From assembly GCF_023218175.1 (NCBI RefSeq), contig NZ_JALPTH010000008.1, forward strand, positions 124,001-188,000: 64,000 nucleotides of DNA. Direction: 5' to 3'. The stretch comes from Streptomyces lichenis (GTDB taxonomy: Bacteria; Actinomycetota; Actinomycetes; Streptomycetales; Streptomycetaceae). The notes beneath the pieces are model-generated. The model ran no database searches, was not told the DNA's origin, and saw only the letters and a program-made list of their open reading frames with translations. This document shows positions 23,242 through 32,415 of this stretch, piece by piece (within the stretch, counting starts at the first letter, position 1; each line of letters starts with the position of its first letter). The translations under genes were made by a program, and so were the position numbers.

Positions 23242-26106
23242 TCAGTCCTCCGAGGAGGCCGCCTTCGCCGCGGCGGTCCTCGCGGTGGCGGTCTTCTTCG
23301 CCGCCGTGGTCTTCTTCGCCGTCGTCGTCTTCTTGGCGGCGGTCTTCTTGGTCGCGGCGGTCTTGGCCGCCGTGGCCGTCTTCTTGGCGGGCGCCTTCTT
23401 GGCCGGCGCCTTCTTCGCCGCCTTCTTGGCGGTCTTCTTCGCGGGGCCCTTGGCCCGCTTCTCCGCCAGCAGCTCGAAGCCGCGCTCGGGCGTCAGCGTC
23501 TCCACGCTGTCGCCGGTCCGCAGGGTGGCGTTGGTCTCGCCGTCGGTGACGTACGGGCCGAAGCGGCCGTCCTTGACCACCACCGGCTTCTCGCTGACCG
23601 GGTCGTTGCCCAGCTCCTTCAGCGGCGGCTTGGCGGCGGCCCGGCCGCGCTGCTTGGGCTGGGCGTAGATCGCCAGGGCCTCGTCCAGGGTGATAGTGAA
23701 GAGCTGGCTCTCCTCGGTCAGGGACCGGGAGTCGGTGCCCTTCTTGAGGTACGGGCCGTAGCGGCCGTTCTGCGCGGTGATCTCCACACCCTCGGCGTCG
23801 GTGCCGACGACTCGCGGCAGCGACATCAGCCGCAGCGCGTCGTCCAGGGTCACCGTGTCCAGGGACATCGACTTGAAGAGCGAGGCGGTGCGCGGCTTGA
23901 CGGCGTTCTTGCCGGTCTTCGGGGTGCCCTCGGGCAGGATCTCGGTGACGTACGGGCCGTAGCGGCCGTCCTTGGCGACGATCTGGTGGCCGCTGACCGG
24001 GTCGGTGCCCAGCTCGAAGTCGCCGCTCGGCTTGGCGAGCAGCTCCTCCGCGTAGGCGACGGTCAGCTCGTCGGGCGCCAGGTCGTCCGGGACGTCGGCG
24101 CGCTGGTGGCCCTCGGAGTCCTTCTCACCGCGCTCGACATACGGGCCGTAGCGGCCGACCCGCAGCATGATGCCCTCGCCGACCGGGAAGGACGAGATCT
24201 CCCGGGCGTCGATCGCGCCCAGGTCGGTCACCAGCTCCTTCAGCCCGCCGAGGTGGTCGCCGTCGCCGTTCCCGGCGTCCGCGGCCGCGGCCCCGGCGAC
24301 CGTCGCGGCGCCCTCGCCGAAGTAGAACCGCTTCAGCCACGGCACCGCCTGCGCCTCACCGCGGGCGATGCGGTCGAGGTCGTCCTCCATCCGGGCCGTG
24401 AAGTCGTAGTCGACGAGCCGGCCGAAGTGCTTCTCCAGCAGGTTGACCACGGCGAAGGAGAGGAAGGACGGGACCAGCGCGGTGCCCTTCTTGAAGACGT
24501 AGCCGCGCTCCAGGATGGTGCCGAGGATCGAGGCGTACGTAGAGGGGCGGCCGATCTCGCGCTCCTCCAGCTCCTTGACCAGCGAGGCCTCGGTGTAGCG
24601 GGCCGGCGGCTTGGTGGCGTGGCCGTCCACGGTGATCTGCTCGGCCGACAGCGGGTCGCCCTCGGCGACCTGCGGCAGCCGGCGCTCGCGGTCGTCCAGC
24701 TCCGCGTTGGGGTCGTCGGCCCCCTCCACGTACGCCTTCATGAAGCCGTGGAAGGTGATCGTCTTGCCGGAGGCGCTGAACTCGGCGTCCCGGCCGTCCG
24801 CGGCCCGGCCGCCGATCCGCACGGTGACCGAGTTGCCGACCGCGTCCTTCATCTGGGAGGCGACGGTCCGCTTCCAGATCAGCTCGTAGAGCCGGAACTG
24901 GTCGCCGGTCAGCCCGGTCTGGGCCGGGGTGCGGAAGCGGTCGCCGGACGGGCGGATCGCCTCGTGCGCCTCCTGCGCGTTCTTGACCTTGCCGGCGTAG
25001 ACGCGCGGCGCGGAGGGCAGGTAGTCGGCCCCGTACAGCTGGGTGACCTGCGCGCGGGCGGCGGCGACCGCGGTGTCGGACAGCACCGTGGAGTCCGTAC
25101 GCATATAGGTGATGAAGCCGTTCTCGTACAGCTTCTGCGCGATCTGCATGGTCGCCTTCGCCCCGAAGCCGAGCTTGCGGCTCGCCTCCTGCTGGAGCGT
25201 GGTGGTGCGGAACGGCGCGTACGGGGAGCGGCGGTACGGCTTGGACTCGACCGAGCGCACCGAGAAGGAGGTGTCGGCGAGCGCGGCGGCCAGCGCGCGG
25301 GCGTTCGCCTCGTCCAGGTGCAGCACCTGGTCGGACTTGAGCCGGCCGTCCGAGCCGAAGTCGCGGCCCTGGGCGATTCGCCGGCCGTCGACCGAGGCGA
25401 GGCGGGCGGTGAGGGTCGCCGGGTCGGTCGGGTCACCGGCGCGGCCGGTGCCAAAAGTGCCGGTGAGGTCCCAGTACTCGGCGGAGCGGAACGCGATGCG
25501 CTCGCGCTCCCGCTCGACCACCAGCCGGGTGGCGACGGACTGCACCCGGCCGGCCGACAGCCGGGGCATGACCTTCTTCCAGAGCACCGGCGAGACCTCG
25601 TAGCCGTAGAGGCGGTCGAGGATGCGGCGGGTCTCCTGGGCGTCGACCATCCGCTTGTTCAGCTCGCGCGGGTTGGCGACGGCGGCCTGGATCGCGTCCT
25701 TGGTGATCTCGTGGAAGACCATCCGGTGGACCGGGACCTTGGGCTTGAGGACCTCCAGCAGATGCCAGGCGATCGCCTCGCCCTCGCGGTCCTCATCGGT
25801 GGCGAGGAAGAGCTCGTCGGACTCGGCCAGCTGCTCCTTGAGCTTGCGGACCTGGGCCTTCTTGTCGGAGTTGACGACATACACGGGCTGGAAGTCGTGC
25901 TCGACGTCCACCCCGAGCCGCCGAACCTCCCCGGTGTACTTCTCGGGCACCTCGGCGGCGCCGTTCGGGAGGTCGCGGATGTGTCCGACGCTCGCTTCGA
26001 CGACATAGCCGGGCCCGAGGTAGCCCTTGATCGTCTTCGCCTTGGCAGGCGACTCGACGATGACGAGTCGGCGGCCGCCGTTCGCGGTCTCGCTGGTCGG
26101 GGACAA
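23242..26106 (-). CDS. topA: DNA topoisomerase I
   Basis: Relaxes negative supercoils. The protein has 954 residues. The Toprim domain begins LVIVESPAKAKTIKGYLG (residues 11-28) and has DEDREGEAIAWHL. The catalytic Tyr is Y334 in GFITYMRTDS. The C-terminal part has four actinobacterial repeats containing GRYGPYV or close variants (around ERGEK, VTEIL, LKKGT and VTDGE), and no zinc fingers. The last 90 residues are a Lys/Ala/Thr-rich tail (AKKTAKKAAKKAPAKKAPAK and more), which in actinobacterial TopA increases processivity and DNA binding. It stands alone; the upstream 565 nt carries a tandem repeat. Confidence 0.97.
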   Translation of the reverse strand: MSPTSETANGGRRLVIVESPAKAKTIKGYLGPGYVVEASVGHIRDLPNGAAEVPEKYTGEVRRLGVDVEHDFQPVYVVNSDKKAQVRKLKEQLAESDELFLATDEDREGEAIAWHLLEVLKPKVPVHRMVFHEITKDAIQAAVANPRELNKRMVDAQETRRILDRLYGYEVSPVLWKKVMPRLSAGRVQSVATRLVVERERERIAFRSAEYWDLTGTFGTGRAGDPTDPATLTARLASVDGRRIAQGRDFGSDGRLKSDQVLHLDEANARALAAALADTSFSVRSVESKPYRRSPYAPFRTTTLQQEASRKLGFGAKATMQIAQKLYENGFITYMRTDSTVLSDTAVAAARAQVTQLYGADYLPSAPRVYAGKVKNAQEAHEAIRPSGDRFRTPAQTGLTGDQFRLYELIWKRTVASQMKDAVGNSVTVRIGGRAADGRDAEFSASGKTITFHGFMKAYVEGADDPNAELDDRERRLPQVAEGDPLSAEQITVDGHATKPPARYTEASLVKELEEREIGRPSTYASILGTILERGYVFKKGTALVPSFLSFAVVNLLEKHFGRLVDYDFTARMEDDLDRIARGEAQAVPWLKRFYFGEGAATVAGAAAADAGNGDGDHLGGLKELVTDLGAIDAREISSFPVGEGIMLRVGRYGPYVERGEKDSEGHQRADVPDDLAPDELTVAYAEELLAKPSGDFELGTDPVSGHQIVAKDGRYGPYVTEILPEGTPKTGKNAVKPRTASLFKSMSLDTVTLDDALRLMSLPRVVGTDAEGVEITAQNGRYGPYLKKGTDSRSLTEESQLFTITLDEALAIYAQPKQRGRAAAKPPLKELGNDPVSEKPVVVKDGRFGPYVTDGETNATLRTGDSVETLTPERGFELLAEKRAKGPAKKTAKKAAKKAPAKKAPAKKTATAAKTAATKKTAAKKTTTAKKTTAAKKTATARTAAAKAASSED

Positions 26107-26671
26107 CTTCGCTCTTCTCTCCGGTCGACACTCTGGGGCACGTGCGGCGCGGTGCGGTCACCTCACCGCGCTGCTGGCCGCACGGCTGCGGCGCTGTGCG
26201 GTGGCGCCGCCGCGTACGGCTCCGTGCGGTGGCGCCGCCCGCGTACGGCTCGTGCTGTGCGCGGGCACTGCCGTCGGCTCACGGTGGTCAAGCCGTACGC
26301 CGACGCGGCTGTCGCTGCGGAGTGTGACGGTACAACCCGCCCCCGTGTCAAACGGCGAAAGCCCGCAACGGCCACTCGAACGGTAACCCGACTCCGGGCA
26401 TTCCTGCCGCCCGGACTCCCTTCTCGTCACCTTCCGACCGGCCTCGGGTCGTCCTCGGATCGCCTTCAGGCCGTCTCCGGGCCGCGGATCCGATCGTTCC
26501 GGTCACCTCGGGCCGGTGGCTCGGGTAGTGTCCCCGGTCCGTCTGCCATCCGGTCCGACGGGAGCCGGTGGGAGCTGCCGCAAGCGGGGCCGGGCGCGGG
26601 CCGGCGGGGGGCTGTGAGTGCTGGGCGGGGTGTACGGGGTGGTGGGGCGAAGGCGAGGGTGGCGGTCGCGG
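26107..26671. promoter_or_regulatory. topA upstream region
   Basis: 565 nt without a supported gene. topA expression in Streptomyces is supercoiling-sensitive, so the promoter should lie here, but I see no clear consensus. The region holds the repeat at 26195-26250 and several cgtacggc/gtacgc motifs. Confidence 0.4.
26195..26250. repeat. Two 27-28 bp repeats upstream of topA
   Basis: tgcggtggcgccgcc followed by cgcgtacggct occurs at 26195-26221 and again at 26223-26250 with one inserted base. It lies about 90-145 nt before the topA start. Confidence 0.75.
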
Positions 26672-26869
26672 TCAGATCCGGCCGAAGCACCAGACGCCGA
26701 GGATCATGAAGGCCGCGCCGAGACTGGCCGCGAAGGTGGCGGCGGCGGCCGGCCGCACCCCGTAGACGACCGGGGCGCGGTGCAGCACCCGGGTACCCGT
26801 CCACAGCAGCAGACCCATCCCGAACAGGCTGAACGCCGTGCCGGCGAAGATGGCCGGTCCGCTCTCCAT
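26672..26869 (-). CDS. Small two-helix membrane protein
   Basis: The protein has 65 residues. Two hydrophobic segments (about 6-24 and 42-61) are separated by a basic loop RVLHRAPVVYGVRP. There are no catalytic motifs. GAGGAA lies about 11 nt before the ATG. Such proteins beside topA are present in Streptomyces without a known role. Coding is supported by membrane-type composition and codon bias. Confidence 0.6.
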   Translation of the reverse strand: MESGPAIFAGTAFSLFGMGLLLWTGTRVLHRAPVVYGVRPAAAATFAASLGAAFMILGVWCFGRI

Positions 26870-27036
26870 GCCGTACCCCGTTCCTCGATGACCCTAGGGT
26901 TGCCCCGAGGGCGAGGCTGACACCCCAGGGCGTCGAGGGCGCGAATTGCGCGTGAACGGCACGGGGGTCCCGGCCGGACTTCACCCGCCCGGCGCCGGGG
27001 ACCCGGAGCCCTGGGCCCCGGAGGCCTGCGGCCCGG

Positions 27037-28590
27037 TCAGGGCGCGGGCGTGGTCGCGGCCGGTTCCAGGAAGCCCTCCTCCACCAGCAGCCGGATCGCC
27101 TGCGGGGTGCGGTCGCGGAGCAGCACCGGGTCCTCGCCCATCAGCTGGGCGATCGCGTCCAGGATGCGGCCCGCGCTCAGTGTCCCGTCGCACACGCCCG
27201 CGAAGCCCGCGCCCACCGCGTCCACCCTGGTGGCGCGCCGCATACCGCGGTTCTGGCGGAGCAGTACGTGCTCCGGGTCCTCCGCGCCGGGCAGCCCGAC
27301 CTGCTCCTGCACCACCTCGGGGGCCAGCACGAAGTGGTCGCCGAGCAGGGCGGCGTCGTCCTGGGTGCGCAGATAGTCCTGGCGGGCGAAGTGCGCCCGC
27401 ACCGCCTCGCCGAGCGGCTGCTCCACCGGGTGCGGCCACTCCTCGATGGTGATCGAGGGCTGCTCGACGGCGGCCGCGCTCCGGCGCAGGGTGATCCACC
27501 CGAAGCCGACGGCCCTGGTCCCGCGCGCCTCGAACTCGTCCAGCCACTCCTCGTACCGCGCGGTGTACCGCTCCGGATCGCCCTGGTGGTCCCCGGCGTC
27601 CCGCAGCCACAGCTCGGCGTACTGCGTCACGTCCTGCACCTCGCGCTGGACGATCCAGGCGTCGCAGCCGCGCGGCACCCAGGAGCGCAGCCGCTCCTGC
27701 CAGTCCTCGCCCGCCACATGCTGCCAGTTGGCCAGGAAGTGGGCGTATCCCCCTTCGTTGAGCCGGTCGCCGGCCTGCTGGACCAGGGTCCGGCACAGCT
27801 CGTCGCCGCCCATGCCGCCGTCCCGGTAGGTGAGCCGGGCGCCGGGCGAGATCACGAACGGCGGGTTGGACACGATCAGGTCGTACGTCTCGGACTCCAC
27901 CGGCTCGAAAAGGGAGCCGCTGCGCAGCTCGGCCTCGGGGGCGCCGGAGAGCGCGAGGGTGAGCCGGGTGAAGGCCAGCGCCCGGGGGTTCAGATCGGTG
28001 GCCGTGACCCGGGTGGCGTGCTGGGCGGCGTGCAGGGCCTGGATGCCGGAGCCGGCGCCCAGGTCGAGCGCGGAGCCGACCGGCGTACGGACGGTGATGC
28101 CGGCGAGTGTGGTGGAGGCCCCGCCGACACCGAGCACCACGCCCTCGTCGCGACCGCTCGCCCCGCCGGCGCCGCCCACCGCGCAGCCGAGGTCGGAGAC
28201 GACGAACCAGTCCTGGCCCTCCGGACCGCCATAGGGGCGGATGTCCACGGCGGCCCGGATCCCGTCGCCCTCCTCGCGGAGCCAGCCGTCGGCGAGCGCC
28301 TCGTCCAGCGGCAGCACGGCCGCGGCGCGGGCCCGGCCGACCGGCCGCTGGAGCAGGAAGAGCCGCACCAGCGCGGCCAGCGGGCCGTCCTCCCGGGTGG
28401 CGCGGAGGGCCGGGACCGTCTCGCTGCGGGCCAGCGCGGCGTACGCGGACGCGCCGAGCAGCTCCAGCAGCCCGTCGGCGGTGAAGCCCGCCGCGAGCAG
28501 GGCCTCGCGGAGCCGGGCGGCGTGGTCGGGCACCGGCAGACCGGCGGCGGGGCTCTCGGCGGAAGGACTCGTCGTACTCACGGGATTCAT
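27037..28590 (-). CDS. SAM-dependent methyltransferase (small-domain, PrmC-like)
   Basis: The protein has 517 residues. The N-terminal 150 residues form a domain often annotated DUF7059 in actinobacteria (LLELLGASAYAALARSE, LFLLQRPV, ADGWL). The methyltransferase follows: SALDLGAGSGIQALHAAQHA (SAM motif I), TATDLNPRALAFTRLTLALS, and YDLIVSNPPFVISPG, where NPPF is typical of enzymes that methylate an amide or adenine nitrogen. The C-terminal 150 residues are an added domain. Substrate could be RNA or a protein such as a release factor; this cannot be settled from sequence. ATG 28590 is chosen because MNPVSTT fits; the frame is open further up. Confidence 0.85.
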   Translation of the reverse strand: MNPVSTTSPSAESPAAGLPVPDHAARLREALLAAGFTADGLLELLGASAYAALARSETVPALRATREDGPLAALVRLFLLQRPVGRARAAAVLPLDEALADGWLREEGDGIRAAVDIRPYGGPEGQDWFVVSDLGCAVGGAGGASGRDEGVVLGVGGASTTLAGITVRTPVGSALDLGAGSGIQALHAAQHATRVTATDLNPRALAFTRLTLALSGAPEAELRSGSLFEPVESETYDLIVSNPPFVISPGARLTYRDGGMGGDELCRTLVQQAGDRLNEGGYAHFLANWQHVAGEDWQERLRSWVPRGCDAWIVQREVQDVTQYAELWLRDAGDHQGDPERYTARYEEWLDEFEARGTRAVGFGWITLRRSAAAVEQPSITIEEWPHPVEQPLGEAVRAHFARQDYLRTQDDAALLGDHFVLAPEVVQEQVGLPGAEDPEHVLLRQNRGMRRATRVDAVGAGFAGVCDGTLSAGRILDAIAQLMGEDPVLLRDRTPQAIRLLVEEGFLEPAATTPAP

Positions 28591-28663
28591 TGTGACCGCA
28601 GCCACTGACAATCCGCCCGGCCCCCTCCTCCGCGCGACGGTCCCTCCTCCTCCGCGCGACGGC

Positions 28664-28744
28664 CTCATCCCGTACGACGGCGCTCATGCCGTACAGCGGC
28701 GGCTCATGCCGTACGGCGGCACGCTCATCCCGTAGGACGGCATG
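28664..28744. repeat. Four imperfect 19-21 bp tandem repeats
   Basis: Units ctcatcccgtacgacggcg, ctcatgccgtacagcggcgg, ctcatgccgtacggcggcac and ctcatcccgtaggacggcat lie in a row just upstream of the methyltransferase gene. The spacing of two helical turns fits multiple binding sites for a DNA-binding protein. Confidence 0.8.
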
Positions 28745-28750
28745 CGAACG

Positions 28751-28788
28751 CCCCGGCACCCGGCGGCAGAAGCCGTCGGGTGCCGGGG
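28751..28788 (-). terminator. Terminator after the lipoprotein gene
   Basis: 12-bp perfect inverted repeat ccccggcacccg (28751-28762) / cgggtgccgggg (28777-28788), about 60 nt past the stop at 28848. Confidence 0.75.
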
Positions 28789-28847
28789 CAAGGGCGTCCC
28801 GGGGGCGGAGCGGGCCGGGGCCTACCCGGGCCGGGCGGCGGCGCCGC

Positions 28848-29549
28848 CTACTCCTTGTCGGCGCCGTCCTTGTCAGCCTTGTCCGCGTCCTTCGAGGCGG
28901 AGGGCGCGGCGGACGGGCTCGTGGAAGCGTCCTTGGACGAGTCCCCGTCGGGCGAGGCCGACCCGCCCGGCTTGGCGGACTGCGGGGTGGGGGCGATGGA
29001 GGCCTTGGCCTTCTGGCAGCCGGGCTGCTTGGCCATCGCCTGGCCCAGCCGGCCGGACTGGAGCTTGGACAGGGCGTCCTGGTCCATCTTCTCGATCTTC
29101 TGCAGACCGGCGGCGACCGACTGGAGGCCGTCCGCGAACCGCTGCTGGTTCTTCGGGTCCAGCGCGTCCACCTGCTTCTTCAGGCCGTCGTACGCGGTCG
29201 CGGTGGCGTTGAGCTCCTTCACCGCGTCCTGCTGGACCGTGTCACCCTGGTCGACGGGCGGGACTCCGGCGGCCTCGATGCCCTTGGCCAGCGAGCGGTT
29301 GGCGTCGGCGATGTCCTGGAAGGCCTTCGAGTCGGCGGTCTGCACGTCGGCGGGCTTGCCGTCGGCGGCCGTGGAGATGATGGCCTGCTGGGCGTTGGCG
29401 CGCTTCTGGATTTGCGGCTGGGCGGTGTCGCACACCTTCTGCGCCCAGGCGTTCACCTTCCCGTCGCCGTTGTCCTCGTCGCTGCAGCCCGCCAGCGTGA
29501 GCACCAGTACCGCACCGCCGGACAGCGCGGCCACAAGCTTCTTGTTCAC
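28848..29549 (-). CDS. Secreted lipoprotein of unknown function
   Basis: The protein has 233 residues. The signal peptide has a lipobox (LTLAGC, cleavage before Cys 22). The mature part is helical and charged, with WAQKVCDTAQPQIQKRANAQ and later LKKQVDALDPKNQQRFADGL. Two further Cys residues (in VCDT and GCQKA) could form a disulfide. The C-terminal 50 residues are a Ser/Asp/Lys/Pro-rich low-complexity tail. It resembles the small lipoprotein found between hppA and the methyltransferase in other Streptomyces. The function is unknown. It ends at a strong hairpin. Confidence 0.8.
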   Translation of the reverse strand: MNKKLVAALSGGAVLVLTLAGCSDEDNGDGKVNAWAQKVCDTAQPQIQKRANAQQAIISTAADGKPADVQTADSKAFQDIADANRSLAKGIEAAGVPPVDQGDTVQQDAVKELNATATAYDGLKKQVDALDPKNQQRFADGLQSVAAGLQKIEKMDQDALSKLQSGRLGQAMAKQPGCQKAKASIAPTPQSAKPGGSASPDGDSSKDASTSPSAAPSASKDADKADKDGADKE

Positions 29550-29706
29550 CGGATTGGTCCCTTCGAAGGCTCTCGGCCCGGGAACTTACACGCCGGATGG
29601 GCGGCACTCGGCGGCACATGACCCTTCCGTACGCCTTTCCCACCATTTGCACCAAGGGAGAGAAGCCTCACGGCCCGCCCCGCGCTGCCACCGGGCCGTG
29701 GCGGCG

Positions 29707-32133
29707 TCACCGGGCCACCGCACCGGAGTCGTCCACGGCCACCGAGCGCCGCTTGGAGACCCACACCGCGGCGACGATCACGGCCAGCGCGAGGGCCGCG
29801 ACCACCGCCCGGACGACCGGGCTGGCGTCATCCCCGTAGGCGTACCGTACGACAGCCGGGGCGATCAGCAGCGCGACCAGGTTCATCACCTTCAGCAGCG
29901 GGTTGATCGCCGGGCCCGCGGTGTCCTTGAACGGATCGCCGACGGTGTCCCCGATCACGGTGGCCGCGTGCGCCTCGCTGCCCTTGCCGCCGTGGTGGCC
30001 GTCCTCGACCAGCTTCTTCGCGTTGTCCCAGGCGCCCCCGGAGTTGGCCAGGAAGACCGCCATCAGGGTGCCCGCGCCGATCGCGCCCGCGAGGTACGCG
30101 CCCAGCGCGCCGACGCCGAGCGCGAAGCCGACCGCGATCGGCGCCATCACGGCGAGCAGGCCGGGGGTGGCCAGTTCGCGCAGGGCGTCCCGGGTGCAGA
30201 TGTCGACGACCCGTCCGTACTCCGGCTTCTCGCTGAAGTCCATGATCCCGGGCCGCTCCCGGAACTGCCGGCGCACCTCGAAGACCACCGAGCCGGCCGA
30301 CCGCGAGACCGCGTTGATGGCCAGTCCGGAGAAGAGGAAGACGACCGCCGCGCCGAGGATCAGCCCGACCAGGTTGTTGGGCTGGGAGATGTCCATGGAG
30401 AGCGTCAGCCGGTCCGCCCGGGACACCACGTCCGTGCCGACGTCGGCCACGGCGGTGGCGATGGCGTCGCGGTACGAGCCGAAGAGGGCGGCGGCGGCCA
30501 GGACGGCGGTGGCGATGGCGATGCCCTTGGTGATCGCCTTGGTGGTGTTGCCGACGGCGTCCAGGTCGGTGAGCACCTGGGCGCCCGGCCCCGCCACGTC
30601 ACCGGACATCTCGGCGATGCCCTGGGCGTTGTCGGAGACCGGCCCGAAGGTGTCCATGGCGACGATGACGCCGACCGTGGTCAGCAGCCCCGTCCCGGCC
30701 AGTGCCACGGCGAAGAGGGCCAGGACGATCGACGAACCGCCGATCAGGAACGCCCCGTACACCGACAGCGCGATCAGCAGCGCCGTGTAGACGGCCGATT
30801 CGAGCCCCAGCGAGACGCCCGCGAGGACGACCGTGGCGGGGCCGGTGAGCGAGGAGCGGCCGACGTCCCGGACCGGGCGGCGGCTGGTCTCGGTGAAGTA
30901 GCCGGTCAGCCGCTGGATCAGGGCGGCGAGCGCGATGCCGATGGCCACCGAGACCAGGGCCAGCACCCTCGGGTCGCCGTCGTGGCGGCGGACCGCGCCC
31001 TCGGTCACCCCGGCCAGCTCGGCGTAGGAGCCGGGCAGATAGACGAAGGCGGCCACCGCCACCAGGGCGAGCGAGACCACCGCGGAGACGGCGAAGCCGC
31101 GGTCGATCGCGGACATCGCGCCCCGGGCCCGGCCCCGTCCGGACCGCCTCGGGGTGACGGCGAGGATGCCGATCACCGCCGTCACCACCCCGATCGCGGG
31201 CACCATCAGCGGGAACGCCAGCCCGTGGTCGCCGAACGCCGCCGAGCCGAGGATCAGCGCCGCCACCAGTGTCACGGCGTACGACTCGAAGAGGTCGGCG
31301 GCCATGCCCGCGCAGTCCCCGACGTTGTCGCCCACGTTGTCGGCGATGGTGGCGGCGTTGCGGGGGTCGTCCTCCGGAATGCCCTGCTCCACCTTGCCGA
31401 CCAGGTCGGCGCCGACATCGGCGGCCTTGGTGAAGATCCCGCCGCCCACCCGCATGAACATGGCGATCAGGGCGGCGCCGAGGCCGAAGCCCTCCAGCAC
31501 CTTGGGCGCGTCGGCGGCGTAGACCAGGACCACACAGGCCGCGCCGAGCAGTCCGAGGCCCACGGTGCACATCCCGACCGCGCCGCCGGTACGGAAGGCG
31601 ATCCGGGTCGCCCGGTGCGCGGCGGTGGCGGGGTCGCCGGGCCCCGCCTCGCGCGCGGCGGCCGCCACCCGTACGTTGCTGCGCACCGCCAGCCGCATCC
31701 CGAGGTACCCGGTGGTCGCCGAGAACAACGCGCCGACCAGGAAGAACAGCGAGCGCCCGGCCCGCTGCGGCCAGTCGTCCGCGGGGAGCAGCAGAAGCAG
31801 GAAGAACACGGCGGCGGCGAAGACGGCGAGGGTACGGAGCTGGCGGGCGAGATAGGCGTTGGCGCCCTCCTGCACGGCCTCCGCGATCCGCCGCATGGCC
31901 TCGGTGCCGGTGCCCGCCGCCAGCACCTGCCGGGCGAAGAACCAGGCGACGAGCAGTGCGGCCAGGGCGACGGCACCGACGACGATCACGATCAGCCGGT
32001 TGCCCTCGGTCAGCACCGCCGCGGCGAGCGGTACGGGGAAGTCGGCGACCGGGACATCCCCAGCGGTGAAGTCAGCGGCGGTGAAGTCTGCGGCGGCGAA
32101 CTGGGCGACGGACGGTGTGGACGGCCCCGCCAT
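29707..32133 (-). CDS. hppA: Membrane-bound proton-pumping pyrophosphatase
   Basis: Couples PPi hydrolysis to H+ export. The protein has 808 residues with about 16 membrane segments. Family signatures are DVGADLVGKVE, DNVGDNVGDCAGMAADLFES and, near the C-terminus, DNAKKLVEDG and EAHAATVIGDTVGDPFKDT. The key segment reads GNTTKAITKG. Lys at that place marks the K+-independent H+-PPase class; K+-dependent enzymes have Ala. ATG 32133 has GGAGGAGG about 7 nt upstream; the first 35 residues are an Ala/Asp-rich cytosolic or lumenal stretch. The gene lies between the lipoprotein and the anti-sigma gene on the same strand. Confidence 0.96.
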   Translation of the reverse strand: MAGPSTPSVAQFAAADFTAADFTAGDVPVADFPVPLAAAVLTEGNRLIVIVVGAVALAALLVAWFFARQVLAAGTGTEAMRRIAEAVQEGANAYLARQLRTLAVFAAAVFFLLLLLPADDWPQRAGRSLFFLVGALFSATTGYLGMRLAVRSNVRVAAAAREAGPGDPATAAHRATRIAFRTGGAVGMCTVGLGLLGAACVVLVYAADAPKVLEGFGLGAALIAMFMRVGGGIFTKAADVGADLVGKVEQGIPEDDPRNAATIADNVGDNVGDCAGMAADLFESYAVTLVAALILGSAAFGDHGLAFPLMVPAIGVVTAVIGILAVTPRRSGRGRARGAMSAIDRGFAVSAVVSLALVAVAAFVYLPGSYAELAGVTEGAVRRHDGDPRVLALVSVAIGIALAALIQRLTGYFTETSRRPVRDVGRSSLTGPATVVLAGVSLGLESAVYTALLIALSVYGAFLIGGSSIVLALFAVALAGTGLLTTVGVIVAMDTFGPVSDNAQGIAEMSGDVAGPGAQVLTDLDAVGNTTKAITKGIAIATAVLAAAALFGSYRDAIATAVADVGTDVVSRADRLTLSMDISQPNNLVGLILGAAVVFLFSGLAINAVSRSAGSVVFEVRRQFRERPGIMDFSEKPEYGRVVDICTRDALRELATPGLLAVMAPIAVGFALGVGALGAYLAGAIGAGTLMAVFLANSGGAWDNAKKLVEDGHHGGKGSEAHAATVIGDTVGDPFKDTAGPAINPLLKVMNLVALLIAPAVVRYAYGDDASPVVRAVVAALALAVIVAAVWVSKRRSVAVDDSGAVAR

Positions 32134-32322
32134 GCGTCCTCCTCCTCGACGTCGGAAACGATCACGACGTCGGAGGCGAGCACGGCGCATGACGGACGTG
32201 ACGGATCAGAACAGGACTGACCGCCGATGACCGTTCCGTACGACCTTCCGGCCGTTAATTCACCCGGAAGCGCCAAGACGGGGCGGCGGCCAGGATACGG
32301 AGACCCTGCCGCCACGCACGAA

Positions 32323-32349
32323 AGCGGCACCCCGATGAAGGGTGCCGCT
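32323..32349 (-). terminator. Terminator of the bldG-anti-sigma operon
   Basis: agcggcaccc (32323-32332) pairs with gggtgccgct (32340-32349) about 65 nt after the stop codon at 32416. Confidence 0.7.
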
Positions 32350-32415
32350 GGATACCGCTTCGGATACCCGCGCCCGGAAGCCCGCTTCGGACACCGCGCC
32401 GGGAAGCCGGGTGGC

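Noticed and set aside
23986..26709. Long plus-strand frame opposite topA
   Set aside because: No recognisable domain; shadow of topA.
28780..32220. 1146-codon plus-strand frame opposite hppA and the lipoprotein gene
   Set aside because: Runs across two real genes, His/Gly/Arg-rich without motif.
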